Assembly (NCBI GenBank): GCA_050084985.1
Contig: JBITNC010000001.1
Coordinates: forward strand, 108,376,001-108,440,000
DNA length: 64,000 nucleotides
Origin: Nageia nagi
Taxonomy: Eukaryota; Pinophyta
Reading direction: 5' to 3'
The notes beneath the pieces are model-generated. The model worked only from the letters and a program-made list of their open reading frames with translations. It made no database searches and was not told the origin of the DNA. Both the position numbers and the translations under genes were made by a program. This document shows, piece by piece, positions 58,080 to 64,000 of the stretch (the stretch's first letter is position 1; each line of letters starts with the position of its first letter).

Positions 58080-59760
58080 TTTGACCTATTTACTAATGAT
58101 GTAACATGAGTACTTAAACTATTTAAGGTGCTCTTTAGGATATTCCTTTCCTTTGAACTTGTCTATTTTAGGTATCTCAAATTTATAAGGAAATATTTTC
58201 ATTGGTACACTCCATGCTCACTAACTTTAATCTGATTTTCCTCCAACCTTTTTAATATCTCATTGTTTATAGCAAGAGGTTGGGTACTAACCGTAGCCTA
58301 TTGTTTTAGAACTATAATGATATGTTAATAATCATATTGGTTATGTTGGTCATATTGATAATCATAATATGAATCTTGATCTTATCTATATGACTAGTCA
58401 TAAAGTTGTGTATCAAATATTACCTTAGGTCCAAGTTTTGAAGGGTTTTGATCCAAAATGCCTCTAGTATGTGAATGTTACAACTCATGATAGCTTAGAA
58501 ATTGAGATGGCCCATGTGAAGAGGGTTGGGTGTGATGAGATAATTCATCATATCTAGGATCATGGTGGGGTACAAGGGATATAATATGGATATACACATG
58601 AAAAGGATCTATAGAATGGTAGAAGAAGAATAATATGGATGTCATGGTGGATCAATAAAGTATGAATAAGACCCATGTCCTAAATGACCTCTAAGCGGTG
58701 CAACAAGCTTCAAATGAGACATGGGAATATAATGTATCATAGTGTGAATATGATGAGAACTAACATGATGGACATGCTTAGGATTATGTACAAGACAAGA
58801 TAAAGGTTGAATCTTAGGTTGTTTCATTAGATGTGCATCATCATAGTAATATATAACATAATCATCAGGGGGAGATGGTGGAGTCCTATTATAAGTAAGA
58901 ATACATAGCTTAGAACTAATGGGATACATGGATAGAGGTATAGGTGGTCCACCTAGAGGAGGACCTAAGGGACCTTGTGAATATCTATATGTAGTTGGTC
59001 TATGAAAAGAAGGTGGTTGATTGCATGATACATCTACATATGGAGGTGACCTAGGGTGTAACAAGGGATATTATGTCTCATGAGGCTCATTGATGATGTA
59101 TCATGTGGTTGTATGGAGAGGATGTGACCTAGTAATAGGAGATAGGGAAGCATCCTCTATATGACCATTTTATGTCTCTCCATCATATAAACAAACATTA
59201 GGATAGGTGACCTTGGTAACAAGAGGTAGTTAGGATGAAGGTTCCCTATAGGGAGCATTTGAAGTATGAACTTGAGCTTCTTAAAACTATATATATAGGC
59301 CTTGAATCATAGGAACACTCAAAAATATCTTATATGGGGATAGGTGTGACTCACGAAGATAAATAGGAAGATGGGCAGAACTAGGTCTAGGTCTAGGCAT
59401 GCAAAGATTTAAGTTATGTTGCAAGATAGGGTAAGGATCATCTTAATAGGGATCTAACTAATGTCATGTTAAATATATATCTAAGGAAAGATGATCCTCT
59501 AAGCTATCCCTATAGGGATTCACATGATCTCACCCCTCCTACCAAGGGGTAGCCTCAAGGATAGGAAACCTATCTAAAGTTTAACTAGAGGAAAGATAAG
59601 GTGAAGCCTAAGTAGGCTCACATATGGGAAAATTATGGGATGTTTATGATATATTATGAAACACATGCAAGGGTGGAATAGGATTTGATTGGTTTACTTG
59701 GTTATTACATTCCTCTTTCTCTAATTCTTTAGCCTTACATTGACCTCTAGTTTCAACCAT
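58080..59760 (-). pseudogene. E7 gag relic, Pro/His/Tyr-rich N-terminal part
   Basis: A start codon at 59760 opens MVETRGQCKAKELEKEE, like the E5 gag start. The same frame runs to 58642 with stops but no frameshift. Its end is the open stretch LHPRSPPYVDVSCNQPPS to GSYSYFIDPP. Near 58.2 kb, RLEENQIKVSEHGVYQ and a following LKIPKIDKF-like segment match the start of the E5 capsid region. The LINE cuts it at about 58,075. It is minus strand, probably Tat lineage. Confidence 0.6.
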
Positions 59761-60560
59761 ATGAGAATACAAAGGATTTTTGTCCTTGGAGGGTATATGA
59801 TACATGATGATAAAGGTGAGAATAAATAAATAAAATAAGAACTCTAAGCAAAATCTAAAGCATAAAATATGAAAATTAAATAGTGCTAAAGTAATAAATC
59901 ACCTAATAAAGAGCCTAGAATTTTGTTAAAGATCTTATTTAATGTAGATGCAATTAATGTTAAACAACATAAATGATCATTTCAAAGATAATTCTAAATG
60001 ATAAAAAGAAATGGTAATAGATAAAAATGGTGTTTATATTTTTTAATTGGTTCTTGTTCAATTTTAAGTATTATCTTTTAGTGAATAAATTTTAAATGTA
60101 ATCGTAAATTCTAACTCTTTTTAGTTTTCCTAGAGATGATTCTAGTCAAGTGTTTAAAGGGTAAGGCTCAATCTATAGTGGGATGAATCATTTTACAAGG
60201 ATGTCTTAGGTACCTCTATTGACACTCATTGTCAATAGGGAGGGGGCTCCCACCTTGGTTAAGAAATCCAAGTATGAGTTAGGCTATTAGCATCACTTCC
60301 ATGTACCCTAGTCACTCCCTAGGCTTATGATTGACTTTATGAGATGCAATCCTAGGATGATAATGCAATGCAGTTACACCTCCCAAATGCTTTCTTTTCA
60401 AAATAAAATCCAAATCACTCCCATCCAAGTATGCTAAAGTGATAAAAAAATTATTTTCTTTTCAAATGAAAAATAATGCAAAGATAGCAATTATTCTTAT
60501 GCACTAAGAAATAAATAAATAAGTCCCTATATATTCATACATAATAAATTCTTTATTAAA
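59761..60560 (-). other. Leader of E7
   Basis: Non-coding and resembling the region before gag in E5 (AAGGCTCAAT…, TAGTGGGATGAA). It is cut at about 60,560 by the LTR of E8. Confidence 0.45.
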
Positions 60561-60569
60561 GCCCCGGTG

Positions 60570-61731
60570 TACCTTACTTGCAATCATGAGTTCATTTTAA
60601 GATCCCCAGGAGTTTTTTTGGAGCAAACAAAATAGGTCAAAATCAGTAGATAAAGCATTCCAGAATGAAATGATGACATCATAGAAGAAATAATAAAGCT
60701 CAGTTGTGGAAAAGCCCGGGTTCCAGAGGAGGTGAGGTTAGCAAGAGATAATCAAAGAAGCTGGAGCCTGTAAACTAAGTGTTCCATAAGTAAAGCATTC
60801 TATAATAAAATGATGATGTCATGGGGAGAATGATGTTCACATTTTTGAATGAAACTGGGTCTCAGAAGTGATGAGGTCAGTGAGGAGTGATCGAATAGCT
60901 GGAGCCAGTGAGTAGAGCATTCCGGAATGTAGAGATGAGGTCAATAAAGGGGGATTGAATAGCCGGAGCCAGTAAATAGAACATCACAATAGAGATGATG
61001 CCAGTAAGAGGTTAGATCATAGTTGTCAAGAAGCCATATCTTTTGCAATCTACCCAATTTTTGTAATATTTTGCCAAGTGACGTATGTAGGTAGTATCAG
61101 TTAAAAGAAGGCTAGAATCTTGAAGCCATTTTTGTAAATGTTTCTATTCTACAATTCTTGTAACTATTATTACTGTAGTATAAGTATATGAAAATAAAGT
61201 GAAAGAAGGGTCAGAAGCCTAGTATTACTCTTTACATTTGTTCTCAAAGACCTATAGTTTTTATCAGTAATATGATACCATCTTGACCTTTCTTGTCTAG
61301 CACTTGTAATTGTCATTCTTAATTTGGTTACATCATGGTATCTTGGCTTGTTTCCTGAATGATAATTGTGAGTTGCTAGTATAACTATGTCTGCTACATG
61401 GTAGAGTAAAGTTGGGAAACTATTAGAGAGTGAGAGCTTGTACCATAGCTGCTACACTAGATTCAGGCCAAGGTTTCACACACTGTGAAAGCCCACGTTG
61501 AACTAGTGATCCACCTTTGCTTTCTCTCTTGTTACCCTAAACCTTTTTGCTTAAATTCCTTGCACTCTACTCCTTTTTATTTCCTTTCTTGTTACTTTTT
61601 CCTCTTGTTACTTTCCTATTACTTTGCTTTCTCTGGAGATTAGACTGTCACTATAGTTTATTCTTGATTTACTTTGGTTAAGATTATTCATAGCGCATAT
61701 ATTACACAATCTTAATCAATAGTATTTCTTT
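60570..61731 (+). repeat. Putative 5' LTR/leader of E8
   Basis: The left end is uncertain (TGTACCTTACTTGC near 60,573). It contains four repeats built on TAAAGCATTCCGGAATG and GATGAGGTCA (starts 60651, 60791, 60913, 60977) with GGAGCCAGTGAGTAGA between them. A primer-site-like sequence follows at 61732. Confidence 0.5.
60651..61015 (+). repeat. Imperfect tandem repeats in the E8 LTR
   Basis: Four units with spacings of 140, 122 and 64 bp share the phrase A.AGCATTCC.GAATG, then GATGA.GTCA. They are probably U3 enhancer-type repeats. Confidence 0.7.
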
Positions 61732-61750
61732 TTGGCATGCTCGGTGGGAC
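61732..61750 (+). other. Possible primer binding site of E8
   Basis: TTGGCATGCTCGGTGGGAC. Similar sequences lie between LTR and gag in many plant gypsy elements. The tRNA is not assigned. Confidence 0.5.
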
Positions 61751-61869
61751 ACGAAGAAACTTATTGGTGACTCTGCTAAAGCACTATCTATGGTACGTAT
61801 TAAAGAAAATTATTTGTGAATATCATATGTGCTTTTGAACCTATCACTTTCTTTTGCAACCTAGAGTTT

Positions 61870-63170
61870 ATGTGGACTAGATCTAAAACTAGAGCAGTAA
61901 AAGAAGCACCAGATTTTAGAATGTTAGATACCCCTAAGAGAAAGACCCTGATTAAGTCCAAGTCTCTGAATAGTATCAGCTCCCTAAAATCCTTTACAAA
62001 GCTAGAATCATCCAATCTTCACACTAGAAATACCTCTCCTAAAATGGCTAATCCAGCTCAGAATATTTATCCAGAATGGGACAATGGAGTACCAATAGCC
62101 ATGGCAATGTTGCATGACATCCCAGTAAATGTTTTCAAAACCCTTCCGAAGTTTGATGCAACATCAGAGAAAATAGCTTATGAGCATTGCATTGATGTAG
62201 CTGGCCTAGCTAAGATTCATAATATCTAGCATGAAGATGTCATGGTGAGATTACTAGCTCAATCTTTCAAGGGAAAGGTCCTAGATTGGTACAAGGGCCT
62301 TCCTAATGGATCTATAAACACTTGGGCTCAGATGGTAGAGCCCTTTATCTTGGAATTTAATGAATTAGGAGATCCCTTTTCCTTGTTAACATAGTTCACT
62401 TCAATCAAAAGATATGAGCAAGAAAATATCCCCGATTTCAATATTAGATTCCAAAAAACTTGGGTGAGAGTCCCCATGCCAGTCAGGCCTCAGCAATTTC
62501 AAGCCTTAATGTATTACCTGAGAGCCTTTCCTCTGGATCTCTCTATACAAATCCAAAATTTTGGAGTAAATACTTTCCTGGAGGTCTATAGACAAGTAGT
62601 ATATGCTGAATCCTATCTTAATGCAGTTGGAAAATTACCAAGTCGCATGCCAATGCCTTATTTTCCAATAACCACCCAATAGTAGATTTTGAGACCTCAA
62701 GCCATTAGTTTTGATCCACCACTGGTCAGCATCCCCACTCCTATCCAATAGTGGCCATCACCCTTGCCAGTCCCTAGAGCTCCCTTGGCCTTACTAGCCC
62801 CTCATCAGCCTAATATGAATCAAGGGGTAGCCTCATCGATAGAGATTTAGGAACTCTAAAACTTGTGTAGAAATATGGCAAACTAGATTACCATTATACA
62901 TAGACAAAGCAATGTAAGAAGATATCCTTATCCTGCTATAGAAGAGGCTTAGAATGTGTTGAATGAGGATGTAAGCCAAGCTTCCTCTTCAGGGTTAGCC
63001 ACTGGTTGGTGTTTGGCCTGCAATAACACTCATGAATAAACCACATGTCCTATTTATCAATACCAAGAATATTTATCAAGAAGTGGGAGCATTCCTCTAC
63101 CTGGTGTAGTTGATGACATAAGCTGAGATGTGAACCTAATGAATTTTGCACCAATGGGTATAGGAGGTTT
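61870..63170 (+). pseudogene. E8 gag
   Basis: The chosen start is MWTRSKTRAVKEAP at 61870, since TRSKTR starts are common in plant gypsy gag. The capsid domain reads VMVRLLAQSFKGKVLDWYKG, SINTWAQMVEPFILEF, SIKRYEQENIPDFNIRFQKT and MYYLRAFPLDLSIQI. A zinc knuckle CLACNNTHE-stop-TTC follows near 63,020. The frame stays the same from 61870 to 63170, with about a dozen stops and no indel. A copia LTR at 63171 interrupts it. Gag packages the element RNA. Pol is not seen. Confidence 0.8.
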
Positions 63171-63419
63171 TGTTAAAAACCATAATCTTATTATGGTATT
63201 TGTAAATATTTAGAAATTAGACATGTGTTAATGACAAGTGTCATTTGGAGTTAGTTAGAGAAATTCTAGCTTAGTGCTTAGGCAGTTAAGTTAGTTAGGA
63301 TGAGGTGTACACATAGTTGCACCATTTTAGGAGTTTGTTAGTTAACCACTTTTGTGGTCTATATATTGTAAATCATTCTTGAGTAAATATATCATGGAGT
63401 TTTATGATCCATTCCTGCA
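63171..63419 (+). repeat. 5' LTR of a Ty1/copia element (E9), 249 bp
   Basis: It starts TGTTAAAAACC and ends CATTCCTGCA, with a TATATAT box near 63,360. One base separates it from the primer site. The 5 bp before it are GGTTT; the other end lies outside the window. Confidence 0.85.
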
Positions 63420-63420
63420 T

Positions 63421-63433
63421 TGGTATCAGAGCC
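63421..63433 (+). other. E9 primer binding site
   Basis: TGGTATCAGAGCC, the standard plant copia site complementary to initiator-Met tRNA. Confidence 0.95.
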
Positions 63434-63434
63434 G

Positions 63435-64000
63435 AGTATCCTAGGGAAGCATCACAAGCAACCGTTTATAAATTCCCAATGGAGAGCCAGTAGAAAACTT
63501 GAACTAGTCCATTCCGATTTGTGTGGTCCATTTTCTGTTCCTTCTGTAGCTGGAAATAGATATATTATGACATTCATTGATGATTATTCTAGGATGTCTT
63601 GGGTTTATTTCTTAAAACATAAGTCTGAAGCTTTCTCCAAATTCAAAGACTTTCATGTAAGTATAGAAAATGAAGCTCATACTCGTATAGGTATCCTTCG
63701 TTCAGATAATGGGGGGGAATATACTTCAAATGACTTCAAATCTTACTTACACCAACATGGGATTAAACATCAGACTATTGTTCCCTATAACCCACAACAA
63801 AATGGGGTTGCTGAAAGATTGAACAGAACTCTATTGAATATGGCCCGTGCAATGATATTCTTCAAGAATGTCAAAATTATGTTTTGGGGTGATGCAGTTC
63901 AATGTGCTGTTTATTTAAGAAATAGATCTCCTTCTCATGCTCTCAAAGATAAGACTCCATTTGAAATGTGGTTTGGTCGTATTCCTTCTGTACGTCATCT
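63435..64000 (+). CDS. E9 Ty1/copia integrase, open to the window edge, N-terminus deleted
   Basis: The frame is open with no stop from just after the primer site. It starts at ILGKHHKQPFINSQW, the end of the pre-integrase zinc-finger region, then LELVHSDLCGPFSVPSVAGN. The catalytic residues are seen: Asp in HSDLCG, Asp in RSDNGGEY and Glu in NGVAERLNRTLL. The fold continues with AVYLRNRSPSHALKDKTPFE. In an intact copia element gag and protease (over 1 kb) lie between primer site and this point; here the gap is a few bases. So E9 is an internally deleted copy, but its remaining frame is intact, making it the freshest element here. Confidence 0.9.

Noticed and set aside
58642-59064. Host proline-rich protein
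   Set aside because: It is in the same frame as an upstream MVETRGQ gag start and leads toward capsid-like sequence, so gag is the simpler reading.
63421-63433. tRNA gene
   Set aside because: It is only the 13-base primer site of a copia element; no cloverleaf follows.

Overview
This 64 kb window looks like intergenic DNA from a large plant genome. It is AT-rich and packed with decayed LTR retrotransposons, mostly Ty3/gypsy of the Tat lineage, with one chromovirus-like gypsy, Ty1/copia pieces and one LINE. I found no host gene, tRNA, rRNA or CRISPR array. The mix (Tat elements with archaeal-type RNase H, plant mobile domain proteins, plant LTR and primer-site signatures) shows a seed plant. 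A gymnosperm or another giant-genome plant is plausible, but the species cannot be fixed from the sequence.

Layout: 1-3095 is the 3' end of a plus-strand Tat-type element (copy A). 3096-14284 is a minus-strand gag-bearing element without visible pol (E1), itself invaded at 6087-8679. 14285-17257 holds a long inverted repeat and a copia reverse-transcriptase relic. 17258-18927 holds two LTRs of different families. 19070-29705 is a minus-strand Tat element with gag to integrase (E5). 29706-34518 is the 3' end of a further plus-strand element (copy C), which E5 abuts. 34560-38800 is a chromovirus-like gypsy relic (E6) cut by an LTR. 40369-54338 is a structurally complete 14.0 kb Tat element (E4) with 847/850-bp LTRs and a perfect 5-bp target duplication CTATT. 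54418-63170 holds an LTR, a LINE fragment and two gag relics (E7, E8). 63171-64000 is the 5' end of a fresher Ty1/copia element that has lost gag and protease.

The most notable content is an antisense gene carried by the Tat-type elements. In copies A (1-1665), C (30286-32670) and E4 (50377-52792), between integrase and the 3' LTR and on the opposite strand to pol, there is a plant mobile domain (PMD) reading frame. It has a conserved 17-codon first exon beginning MPP, a conserved splice donor at the same codon and phase, an intron of 329-337 bp, and a second exon of about 2 kb that joins in frame. E1 has the same antisense arrangement in mirror image. E4 also carries an unrecognised sense reading frame just after integrase.

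Decay follows one theme. Several long frames (the E4 antisense exon 2, E8 gag, the N-terminal part of E7 gag) have many stop codons but no visible indels. Three E4 stops line up with CGA, CAG and TGG codons in copy A. This suggests C-to-T/G-to-A decay of methylated DNA. All calls come from reading and hand translation; no alignment or database search was run.
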